A stretch of 8,368 nt of DNA from Cellvibrionaceae bacterium (GTDB lineage: Bacteria > Pseudomonadota > Gammaproteobacteria > Pseudomonadales > Cellvibrionaceae), in contig JAGKXA010000193.1 in assembly GCA_021151615.1 (NCBI GenBank), positions 1-8,368 of the forward strand, written 5' to 3'. Below, piece after piece: positions 1 to 7,700 of the stretch; position 1 is the stretch's first letter; each line of letters begins with the position of its first letter. The translations under genes were made by a program, and so were the position numbers. The notes beneath the pieces were generated by a model. It worked only from the letters and a program-made list of their open reading frames with translations. It was not told the DNA's origin and searched no databases.

Positions 1-5
1 ATTAA

Positions 6-866
6 TTACACCGCCGCTTTGCGGGTAAATTTTGCCAGCAATGCAGCAAGCTTGTCGCGCATATCACGACGATGAATGATCATGTCGATAGCGCCGTGCT
101 CCAACAAAAACTCTGCGCGTTGGAAACCTTTCGGCAATTTTTGACGGATGGTTTGCTCAATAATACTCGGGCCAGCAAAACCAGCACGCGCACCTGGTTC
201 AGCCACATTCAAATCACCCAGCAATGCAAGACTTGCCGACACACCACCATAAACAGGATCGGTCATTACCGAAATATAGGGCGTGCCCTGCATTTTCAAG
301 CGCTCGATTACCGCGCTGGTTTTAGCCATTTGCATCAAGGAAATCAAGGCTTCCTGCATGCGCGCACCGCCAGTTGCAGAGAAGCAAACAAACGGAATAT
401 TTTCTTTTAAAGCAACCGTTGCTGCACGAGTAAAACGCTCACCTACCACATACCCCATAGAGCCACCATGAAATGCAAATTCAAAGGCAACAGCTACCAC
501 CGGCATCCCTTTCAATTCACCGCGCATGGCAACCAATGCATCTTTTTCACCGGTTTCTTTTTGCGCTGTGGTTAAACGGTCTTTGTATTTTTTAATATCT
601 TTAAACTTTAAACGATCAACCGGCTCCACGTCAGTTGCCAGCTCCTGGCGATTCTGTGGATCCAAAAACATATTCAAACGATCACGCGCACCAACACGCA
701 TATGATGATCACACTTGGGACACACATCCAGAGTTTTTTCCAACTCTGGTTTATACAATACCGCATCACACTTGACACACTTTTCCCACAATCCTTCAGG
801 AACCTTGTTACTTCGCTTGGTTTCAGTACGGGAAATACTCGGAATAATTTTATCTAACCAACTCAT
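6..866 (-). CDS. accD: Acetyl-CoA carboxylase carboxyltransferase subunit beta
   Basis: This is the beta subunit of the carboxyltransferase half of acetyl-CoA carboxylase. With AccA it moves the carboxyl group from biotinylated AccB to acetyl-CoA, giving malonyl-CoA for fatty acid synthesis in the cytoplasm. The 286-residue protein has the family's N-terminal four-cysteine zinc finger (C30, C33, C49, C52). The crotonase-like carboxyltransferase fold follows, with the hallmark stretches GGARMQEALISLMQMAKTS, GGVSASLALLGDLN and GFAGPSIIEQT, and FLLEHGAIDMI near the end. It lacks the longer tail of the roughly 304-residue E. coli protein, so it resembles the shorter pseudomonad form. The ATG is preceded by AGAGA at 874-878, seven bases upstream, a modest ribosome binding site. 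It lies 71 bases after trpA with no terminator between them, so it is probably cotranscribed with the trp genes. The gene is complete; its stop codon is at 6-8. Confidence 0.97.
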   Translation of the reverse strand: MSWLDKIIPSISRTETKRSNKVPEGLWEKCVKCDAVLYKPELEKTLDVCPKCDHHMRVGARDRLNMFLDPQNRQELATDVEPVDRLKFKDIKKYKDRLTTAQKETGEKDALVAMRGELKGMPVVAVAFEFAFHGGSMGYVVGERFTRAATVALKENIPFVCFSATGGARMQEALISLMQMAKTSAVIERLKMQGTPYISVMTDPVYGGVSASLALLGDLNVAEPGARAGFAGPSIIEQTIRQKLPKGFQRAEFLLEHGAIDMIIHRRDMRDKLAALLAKFTRKAAV

Positions 867-937
867 GGTTGCATCTCTGTATTTTGTTTCAAGTTAGTTG
901 ACTGTTCAGATCAATAACGAACAACCAGCGTAAAAAA

Positions 938-1747
938 TTAAAGCGTATCAATCGCCTTGCGAATACCGCTGATGATATCACCAACAGATGCTGCAATTTC
1001 TTCCGGCTTTTTATCAGCCAAGGCACCCATCTTATCCACCAGTACACTACCTACCACCACACCATCAGCTAGAACTGCGATGGCCTTAGCAGTATCAGGA
1101 TCTTTAATACCAAAACCTACACAAACAGGTAGATCTGTTAATTGACCAAATTCAGCCAATTTTGTCTTAACTGCCTCGACATCCAGATGACCCGCACCTG
1201 TCACGCCTTTAAGAGACACGTAATAAAGGAAACCTGATGCGTGTGCTGCAACTTTTTTTGCGCGCTCCACTGTGGTCGTTGGCGCAAGCAAAAAAATATT
1301 ATCCAGACCATTTGCATCGAGCGCTGCTTTAAGCACAGAAACTTCTTCCGGTGGTAAATCAACAGTTAACAAACCATCCACCCCGGCGTCAGCTGCTGCC
1401 TTGGCAAACTCCACATAACCAAAACGCTCAACCGGGTTGGCATATCCCATTAACACAATCGGTGTGACGTTATTGGTAGCACGAAATTGTTTCACTACTT
1501 CGAGCGTACTTTTTAAACTGGTTCCGTGCTCAAGCGCACGCTCATGCCCTTTTTGAATGACTGGCCCCTCCGCCATAGGATCCGAAAAAGGCACACCCAA
1601 TTCAATAACATCAACCCCTTGCTCCACCATTACATGCATAGTTGGCAAAGTTGCTTGCGGAAATGGATCGCCATTAACTACGTAGGCGACAAGGATTTTT
1701 TTGCCCGAGGCCTTAGCCTGATTCAAACGCTGGGAAATACGACTCAT
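938..1747 (-). CDS. trpA: Tryptophan synthase alpha subunit
   Basis: TrpA cleaves indole-3-glycerol phosphate to indole and glyceraldehyde 3-phosphate, and passes indole through a tunnel to TrpB in the alpha2-beta2 complex. The 269 residues match the usual family length. The TIM-barrel signature ELGVPFSDPMAEGP covers residues 49-62 and includes catalytic Glu49. Later signatures are VLMGYANP, VDGLLTVDLPPEE, YYVSLKGVTGA and the phosphate-binding GFGI and VVGS segments. One oddity is that position 60, the catalytic Asp60 in the E. coli and Salmonella enzymes, is Glu here (codon GAG at 1568-1570). The PROSITE family signature, as I recall it, allows Asp or Glu there, so the enzyme is probably active. 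The ATG has an AGGA at 1755-1758 with a seven-base spacer. It lies 57 bases after trpB and should be translated from the same message. Confidence 0.97.
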   Translation of the reverse strand: MSRISQRLNQAKASGKKILVAYVVNGDPFPQATLPTMHVMVEQGVDVIELGVPFSDPMAEGPVIQKGHERALEHGTSLKSTLEVVKQFRATNNVTPIVLMGYANPVERFGYVEFAKAAADAGVDGLLTVDLPPEEVSVLKAALDANGLDNIFLLAPTTTVERAKKVAAHASGFLYYVSLKGVTGAGHLDVEAVKTKLAEFGQLTDLPVCVGFGIKDPDTAKAIAVLADGVVVGSVLVDKMGALADKKPEEIAASVGDIISGIRKAIDTL

Positions 1748-1766
1748 CGATAATTCCTGAAATTGC

Positions 1767-1782
1767 TGTCAGTCATCTGACA
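1767..1782 (-). other. Small hairpin in the trpB-trpA spacer
   Basis: A perfect six-base inverted repeat, TGTCAG and CTGACA, is separated by a four-base loop. It lies between the trpB stop and the trpA ribosome binding site. No T-run follows it on the minus strand, so it is not an intrinsic terminator. It could be an intercistronic RNA hairpin that affects mRNA stability or trpA translation, or it could be chance. Confidence 0.35.
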
Positions 1783-1804
1783 TTAAAAATAAATTCGGCT
1801 TTTA

Positions 1805-3016
1805 TTAAACAGTAATTCCGTCTATACCCGCTACTGTCAGAATATCTTTATCACCACGACCGGAAAGGTTGGCAATAATAATTTGATCTTTGCTCATGGT
1901 CGGCGCCAGTTTTTCAACGTAAGCTAACGCATGGCTTGATTCCAACGCCGGCATAATACCTTCCGTCCTGGTAACTTTACGGAATGCAGCCAGTGCCTCA
2001 TCGTCATTGATCGCCACATAATTTACGCGGCCAATATCTTTTAACCATGAGTGTTCAGGGCCAACACCGGGGTAATCCAAACCGGCAGACACCGAATGGG
2101 TTTCAATAATCTGGCCGTTTTCATCTTCCATCAAATAGGTACGATTACCGTGCAATACACCAGGAATACCCTTATTTAACGGTGCAGCGTGTTTGCCGGT
2201 TTCGATACCCAAACCACCAGCTTCAACACCATACATTTTCACTGACTCGTCGGTGAGGAATGGGTGGAACAAACCAATCGCATTGGAACCGCCACCTACA
2301 CAAGCCACCAGTGCATCCGGCAAACGACCTGCTTGCTCCAATGATTGACGACGGGCTTCACGACCAATAATCGATTGGAAATCACGTACTAATTGAGGGT
2401 AAGGATGCGGACCAGCCACTGTGCCAATAATGTAGAAAGTGTCGTCTACGTTGGTAGCCCAATCGCGCATGGCTTCGTTCATTGCATCTTTCAAGGTGCG
2501 TGAACCAGAGGTGACTGGGAAAACTTCTGCACCCAGAAGTTTCATGCGGTATACATTCAGCGCCTGACGCTTAACGTCTTCAGCGCCCATATAAACGCGG
2601 CATTTTAAGCCAAGGCGCGCTGCGACAGTTGCAGTAGCAACACCATGCTGCCCTGCACCAGTTTCCGCAATTACACGGGATTTGCCGGTAAATTTCGCCA
2701 GCAACGCCTGACCTATAGTGTTATTAACTTTGTGGGCGCCTGTGTGATTCAGGTCCTCACGTTTTAAATAAATTTGCGCACCCCCCAATTCACGGGTCCA
2801 ACGCTCGGCGAGGTAAAGGGGGGATGGTCGGCCAACGTAATGGGCCATGTCCTTATCGAACTCGGCTTGAAACCCCGGGTCGTCTTTCAGACGAGAGTAA
2901 ATAGACTGAAGCTCGTCGAGCGCGTATATCAATGTCTCGGAAACAAAACGACCACCGTATGGGCCAAAATGACCTTCCGCATTGGGGAAGGCACTGTAAT
3001 CAATAGACTGACTCAC
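1805..3016 (-). CDS. trpB: Tryptophan synthase beta subunit
   Basis: TrpB is the pyridoxal-phosphate subunit that condenses L-serine with the indole channelled from TrpA to make L-tryptophan. The 403-residue protein is a standard TrpB1 type. The PLP lysine is K96 in NHTGAHKVNN. The ETGAGQHG segment at 118-125 carries the Glu that matches E. coli Glu109. The PLP-phosphate loop GGGSN is at 241-245, and the C-terminal SGRGDKD starts at 385, where the cofactor-ring Ser is expected. The start codon is GTG (3014-3016), supported by a good AGGTGA seven bases upstream and by alignment of the N-terminal FGPYGGRFVSETL segment with the family. It follows trpF by 33 bases and precedes trpA, its obligate partner. 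Nothing looks missing or altered. Confidence 0.98.
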   Translation of the reverse strand: MSQSIDYSAFPNAEGHFGPYGGRFVSETLIYALDELQSIYSRLKDDPGFQAEFDKDMAHYVGRPSPLYLAERWTRELGGAQIYLKREDLNHTGAHKVNNTIGQALLAKFTGKSRVIAETGAGQHGVATATVAARLGLKCRVYMGAEDVKRQALNVYRMKLLGAEVFPVTSGSRTLKDAMNEAMRDWATNVDDTFYIIGTVAGPHPYPQLVRDFQSIIGREARRQSLEQAGRLPDALVACVGGGSNAIGLFHPFLTDESVKMYGVEAGGLGIETGKHAAPLNKGIPGVLHGNRTYLMEDENGQIIETHSVSAGLDYPGVGPEHSWLKDIGRVNYVAINDDEALAAFRKVTRTEGIMPALESSHALAYVEKLAPTMSKDQIIIANLSGRGDKDILTVAGIDGITV

Positions 3017-3023
3017 CGTTAAA

Positions 3024-3029
3024 TCACCT
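3024..3029 (-). promoter_or_regulatory. Ribosome binding site supporting the trpB GTG start
   Basis: AGGTGA on the minus strand lies seven bases before the GTG at 3016. No in-frame ATG is equally well placed, so this site decides the non-ATG start of trpB. Confidence 0.75.
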
Positions 3030-3049
3030 GTAGTAAGCTGACCAAACCG

Positions 3050-3676
3050 CTAAACAAGGGCAGATCGGACATTATTAATAAAAGATTTAATTTGATTGTG
3101 ATCTTTTTTTCCGGGCGCTGATTCTACACCACCACTCACATCAACCCCATAGACTCCGGTTGCCCGAATTGCATCTGCAACATTTTCAGGTGTCAATCCA
3201 CCCGCCAGAATAATAGGTGCCTTGGAGCGGCGAGGCACCCTGCCCCAATCAAACGTCTCGCCTGTTCCACCAGGAACACCAGGACGATACGCATCCAGCA
3301 AGAATCCGGATGCATTCGGATGGCTGGCAATGACACCATCCAGATCCAGATCTGGTCGCATACGAATCGCTTTGATATAGGGGCGCTGGAAGCTTTCGCA
3401 GAAAGCAGCAGTTTCATCGCCGTGAAACTGTAATAGCTGGACAGGAACTTTCGAGACCACAGTCCCCACCAGCAATGAAGGAGGATTTACAAACAACGCA
3501 GTAACGCTGATGAATGGGCCTGCGGCATAAGCAATCGCTTGTGCCTGCTCTAGGTCAACAGCACGCGGGCTGGCTTCGTAAAAAACCAATCCCAAGGCAT
3601 GCGCACCAGCAGAAACAACCGCTTGGGCATCCTCGACATTGGTAATACCACAAATTTTGACTCTTGTGCCAGACAC
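3050..3676 (-). CDS. trpF: Phosphoribosylanthranilate isomerase
   Basis: TrpF converts N-(5'-phosphoribosyl)anthranilate to the carboxyphenylamino-deoxyribulose phosphate used by TrpC. It is a stand-alone TIM-barrel enzyme of 208 residues, the usual length, and is not fused to TrpC as in E. coli. The catalytic Cys is C9 in VKICGIT, and the general-acid Asp is D128 in FLLDAY. Other family marks are QLLQFHGDE (80-88), the LAGGLTPENV segment (157-166) and GVDVSGGVESAPGKKD (177-192), which includes phosphate-binding loops. The start is GTG at 3674-3676, with GGGAG nine bases upstream. It opens the trpF-trpB-trpA-accD cluster. A terminator-like hairpin and a candidate promoter lie just upstream, so transcription probably starts anew here. 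Confidence 0.96.
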   Translation of the reverse strand: MSGTRVKICGITNVEDAQAVVSAGAHALGLVFYEASPRAVDLEQAQAIAYAAGPFISVTALFVNPPSLLVGTVVSKVPVQLLQFHGDETAAFCESFQRPYIKAIRMRPDLDLDGVIASHPNASGFLLDAYRPGVPGGTGETFDWGRVPRRSKAPIILAGGLTPENVADAIRATGVYGVDVSGGVESAPGKKDHNQIKSFINNVRSALV

Positions 3677-3685
3677 GCTGAAATG

Positions 3686-3690
3686 CTCCC
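3686..3690 (-). promoter_or_regulatory. Ribosome binding site supporting the trpF GTG start
   Basis: GGGAG on the minus strand lies nine bases before the GTG at 3676. The following residues, leading straight into the VKICG first beta-strand, agree with this start. If the promoter proposed just upstream is right, this site lies at or very near the 5' end of the message. Confidence 0.6.
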
Positions 3691-3696
3691 GTCAGC

Positions 3697-3725
3697 CTTA
3701 TAAACACAAAAAGCGGCCTTATCAA
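3697..3725 (-). promoter_or_regulatory. Candidate sigma-70 promoter for trpF
   Basis: On the minus strand TTGATA (3725-3720, five of six matches to the -35 consensus) is followed after exactly 17 bases by TATAAG (3702-3697, five of six matches to the -10 consensus). Transcription would begin near 3690, giving a leader of only about 14 bases before the trpF GTG. The -35 box sits in the loop of the hairpin at 3708-3739. I see no Trp-rich leader peptide and no TrpR-like operator. This is predicted from sequence only. Confidence 0.45.
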
Positions 3726-3739
3726 ATGGGTCGCTTTTT
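3708..3739 (-). terminator. Probable truA terminator hairpin
   Basis: The inverted repeat pairs eight outer bases (AAAAAGCG with CGCTTTTT) and two inner bases, with one A-C mismatch in the minus-strand RNA and a loop of about ten bases. The minus-strand copy ends in five T bases followed by GTGTTTAT. It lies 71 bases after the truA stop and 31 bases before trpF. The mismatch is a G-U pair in plus-strand RNA, so the hairpin would be more stable in that direction, but no plus-strand gene ends here. It could be an incomplete terminator that lets some transcription through into trpF. Confidence 0.5.
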
Positions 3740-3810
3740 AAAATCAGGCGGGATATTAACAGACTTCAGTGCGAAAAACCGCAAAAAGCCAGAGCACAAA
3801 ATGCACCCAA

Positions 3811-4710
3811 CTACAGCTCAGGAGAAAAACCACCCAAGGGTTCGGGAAAATACAAAGGCCCCGGTAAACAGGCTGGCAAACCAAATGTATGCGGATAGTC
3901 CACACCCACCAGATACAAACCAAAAGGTTTTGCGGTGGTACCGCCGGCGCTGCGGTCGCGAGCATCCAACACCGCTTTAGCCCACTCTGGCGACTTATCC
4001 CCGGCACCTACCGCGAGAAGTACCCCGACGATATTACGCACCATATGATGAAGAAATGCATTGGCCTGCACCTCTAACACAATCAGCTCACCACGCCTGG
4101 CCAAATGCAAATACTCAATTTTTCTTACCGGGCTTTTTGCCTGACACTGGGTAGCACGAAAGGACGTAAAATCATGCTGCCCAACCAGATAAGCCGCTGC
4201 TTTTCGCATGAGAGATATATCCAGCGGGCGCGGCGACCAGGTCACCTGATCATGTAACAATGCCGAGGGAGTTTTGGCATCGCTCAATAAATAACGGTAT
4301 GTGCGATTAAGGGCACTGAAACGCGCATGAAACTGCGGTGCAACTTCTTTTACCCAGCGAATACTGACAGCATCTGGCAGATAGGGGCGAGTACCGCGCA
4401 GCCACGCCTTTTCCGGGCGTACCGCCAGGGTGTCGAAGTGAATAACCTGATTAGTGGCATGCACCCCGGCATCAGTCCTACCCGCACAAACCAGAGTAAT
4501 GTCTTCATCTGCAACTGTAGAAAGCGCTTTTTCCAGCGCCTGCTGAACAGTTTTAACACCACTGGGCTGCACCTGAAATCCGTGGAAATCAGCCCCCTTG
4601 TATTCAACCCCTAACGCAATTCTATGCATGGCCTCAGGCCACAAGGTATCAGCGACGATTTCACCATTGCGCGCATAAGGTTTGGAAGTCGGGATATAGT
4701 TTTCACTCAT
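3811..4710 (-). CDS. truA: tRNA pseudouridine(38-40) synthase
   Basis: TruA isomerises uridines 38, 39 and 40 in the anticodon stem-loop of many tRNAs to pseudouridine. The conserved core begins at HRIALGVEYKGADFHGFQ (29-46). The catalytic Asp is D80 in the GRTDAGVHA motif (77-85). FHARFSALNRTYRY, FTSFRATQCQ and the FLHHMVRNIVG segment follow, all typical of the family. The 299-residue length includes about 27 residues before the conserved core. The ATG at 4708-4710 has no clear ribosome binding site. An in-frame ATG at residue 28 (4627-4629) has GAGG only two bases upstream, which is too close to be ideal. Either start is possible, and pseudomonad TruA proteins may also carry such an N-terminal extension. 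It is separated from fimV by a strong terminator, so it should have its own promoter, but none is convincing in the short gap. Confidence 0.95.
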   Translation of the reverse strand: MSENYIPTSKPYARNGEIVADTLWPEAMHRIALGVEYKGADFHGFQVQPSGVKTVQQALEKALSTVADEDITLVCAGRTDAGVHATNQVIHFDTLAVRPEKAWLRGTRPYLPDAVSIRWVKEVAPQFHARFSALNRTYRYLLSDAKTPSALLHDQVTWSPRPLDISLMRKAAAYLVGQHDFTSFRATQCQAKSPVRKIEYLHLARRGELIVLEVQANAFLHHMVRNIVGVLLAVGAGDKSPEWAKAVLDARDRSAGGTTAKPFGLYLVGVDYPHTFGLPACLPGPLYFPEPLGGFSPEL

Positions 4711-4741
4711 GTACTGTAATCATCAATAAACAATTGGACAC

Positions 4742-4778
4742 AAAATAAAAAAGCCTTGCACCAGAGATGCAAGGCTTT
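4742..4778 (-). terminator. Intrinsic terminator of fimV
   Basis: A perfect 11-base inverted repeat (AAAGCCTTGCA and TGCAAGGCTTT, arms at 4750-4760 and 4768-4778) surrounds a seven-base loop. On the minus strand it runs into a T-rich tract (TTTTTTATTTT). It starts 18 bases past the fimV stop. This is a textbook rho-independent terminator and should separate fimV from truA. Confidence 0.88.
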
Positions 4779-4795
4779 AACAAACATAATTACGT

Positions 4796-7700
4796 TTATA
4801 CGATTCGACCAAGCAATTCATTTGCCTCATTGCGCTGCTCGTCATTACCCTCATTAATTACCTCAGAGAGAATGTCTTTTGCACCTTCTGTATCTCCCAT
4901 ATCAATATAAGCGCGAGCAAGATCAAGCTTGGTAGCCGCTTCATCGGCATCAGCCAGAAAATCCAACTCCGAATCCATATCATCATCAGACAAATCAGCT
5001 AATGCCGTTTCATCACTGGTGAACTCATTCAAATCCAGGTCGTCAGACTCACTTGAGAACTCGGATAACGCCTGAGAAAACAAATCCTCGTCATGCTGTT
5101 CTTCAACGGGCACATCAAACTCACTGGAAGGCTCAAATGCACCGGAATCCGCAACGCCGAACGGCTCCTCTGTAACCACCGCCCCGAAGGAAGCAGGAAG
5201 CTCATCGCCCAACTCAAGATCAACTTCAGGTAATGCCTCTTCAGCCCCTGAAATTGGCCCACCAAATGCCGCATCCAGATCAACAAGGGATTCATCAGAC
5301 TCAAACCCTGCGACGTTAAACGCTGACTCAGGAACATCTGAGGCATCATTCGAATCCTCAGCTAAATCTAACATTTCCGTTATAGCCGCATCAGATTCAT
5401 CTGCCACAGTAAAGTCACTATCCGCCGAGAAATCGGCCTCTAACTCTCCATCAAACGAAGTATCATCCTCAAGCTCAAAACTAATGGCTGCAGCACTTGA
5501 ATCCAGATCATCAGTAAGATTCAGATTGGACGGAGACAAATCATCCAGCTCCATATCCTCATCAAGGTCAAGCTCCAGATCTGCTTGATCCTTTGCAATT
5601 TCCTGAGCAACAAACTCGGAAATACTTGCTTGATCTGTCTCTAGCGCTTCATCATCGAAATCAACATCGAGACTTTCCATCTCATGATCCAGCGCGGCCA
5701 AATCTATATCATCGACATTCATATCGAGATTGAAATCATCCGCGGCAACATCCAGAGACTCTGTACTTGCACCACCCTCCGCGAACGGCTGCTCAACTTT
5801 GGATACAACCCCATCAGCAACGGGAAGATCATCATCCAGCGCCAAATCTTCATCCAGAGCAAACTCTTCCTCAAGCGCAAGATCGCCATCAAGCGCAAGG
5901 TCTTCATTCAAATCAAAATTGAATTCCTCCTCGATCGATGCAGAAGCTGCCTCCACATCCTCGGGCAATTCATTTTCAGTCAACCCATCCAGAGCGAGCG
6001 ACAGCTCTGACAAATCATCAGCGTCTTTCGCAACAGGGGAATCATCCAGATCCAATGCAAAATCGTCCGCCAAATCAATTGAGGCCGCTTTTGGCTCTTC
6101 ATCATCCAGATCCAGTTTGAAATCAAAATCGCCAGGCTCAAAACCGCCTGATACTGCCGCTACCTGAGGCTCAGCCTCAGACACAGACAAATCATCATCC
6201 AACGAAAAGTCATCCAGAGAAAAATCATCTATTGGTTCGCTCGCAGCTGTAGCGACGCCGGAATCAAACTCACCCGCACCAGAAATACCAGCACGCAATT
6301 CAGACGCTCTGGATAACAAAGCCGCACCCGCAATGGGCAAAAGTGCCGCATATTGCTTATCAAAGCCGCTAGCGTTTTGTTGCTGCGCGTAAACCTCCAA
6401 TAGCTTCATGCGGATATCAGCCGAATCCGGGTCTTTTTTCAGAGCATTCAGCAACATCTCTTCGGCCTGATCCAGCTTGCCGTAAGCTATATAAATATCC
6501 GCCTCACCAACAACATCACCGGTTTCTGCTTCTGCAGATGCAGGCTGCTCCTCATCAAACAAAGAGGTTTCGTCAATTTCGTGCAAGTTATTCGGCGCAT
6601 CTACCGGCTCGTCCATATCGCCGGGAGCTTCATCCATCGCAAATACATCTTCTTGCTCAAACGTTTGCTGCTCTTCTGCCTGTTGTTTGCGACGGCGATA
6701 CGCAAAATAGCCTGCACCAGCCAAACCTAGAACACCTAAACCAATCCAGGGGGCATTTTCAATTGCAGTATCCACCAAGGTAGGCGCAGAAGGCGGAGGT
6801 GTAACCACTTTAGGTGGGGCAACAGGTTGAGGAGCTACAACAGCAGGGGCGCTGGAAGCTGCCGTACTAGCCGCTGCAACCGGCTCCACAGGGGCAACCT
6901 CCTGCACAGGCGGCTCTTGCGTTGGAGCGCCAACTGCTTCAGTCGGTGCAGTTAGTTGAGCCGATGCATCTGCAGGCTTTTGCTCAGCAGCCACCTGCAA
7001 TGCGCGCAACTTTTCATTGCTCACATCAACCAGACGTTGCATGGTTTCGATTTGAGCTTCCAAATCCTTAACACGAGAGCTTAACTCAGTATTTTCTGCC
7101 TTGGATTTATCCAACTCTTCCAGGGTGGTCGCCAGTTCAGACTCAAGCGCCTTACCAGATCCATCATTTGCACCGCTACCTTGTCCCTTTCCACCACTCG
7201 CAGAAGGCGCGGCTAATTTTACTCGCCCACTGACTTCGGTTGACTCGCTACGAGTAGTGCTGGTTCGACGTGAGGCATTAATCTGCGCACCCAATCCAGA
7301 ATCACCACTTGCCGCAGCGAACTGACTTATCGCTTCAGATTTACCCAGCGACTTCATTTCCTCTGCATCTGGCACACGCAATACCTGGCCACGACGCAAG
7401 CGGTTGATATTGCCACTAATAAAGGCCTCAGGGTTTGCCTTGTAGAGGGCCATCATACTTTGATGCACAGAGACGCTGGAATCTGGGCGAGCACGTAGTG
7501 CTATCTCCCACAGAGTATCGTTGCCACGCACCTCATATTCTTTGCCGCTCAGCGCAGGCTTACGACTCACAGCGCCCGAACCCGATGAAGTTCTAGCGGT
7601 AGTCGGCTGATTAGCCGAAACCTCAGTGGTTGCAGCTGGACGGCTCGCAGCCTTTGGGACAGTAGTTGTCGCAGATTGCACAGCGCGAGCCGCACCATCT

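Noticed and set aside
867..937. A terminator, TrpR-like operator or promoter between trpA and accD.
   Set aside because: Only a five-base TGTTC/GAACA pair is present, with no T-run after it. The AACTAACTTG stretch does not match the TrpR operator, and no spaced pair of promoter hexamers was found.
3639..3980. A 113-residue plus-strand open frame across the truA-trpF gap.
   Set aside because: It overlaps both genes in antisense, has an unstructured composition and shows no recognisable motif.
5730..6167. A 145-residue Ser-rich open frame on the plus strand inside fimV.
   Set aside because: It is the complement of the Asp/Glu/Leu-rich acidic repeats of FimV, which reads as Ser/Arg-rich low-complexity sequence. 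It has no family resemblance, and the fimV frame over it is conserved in kind.
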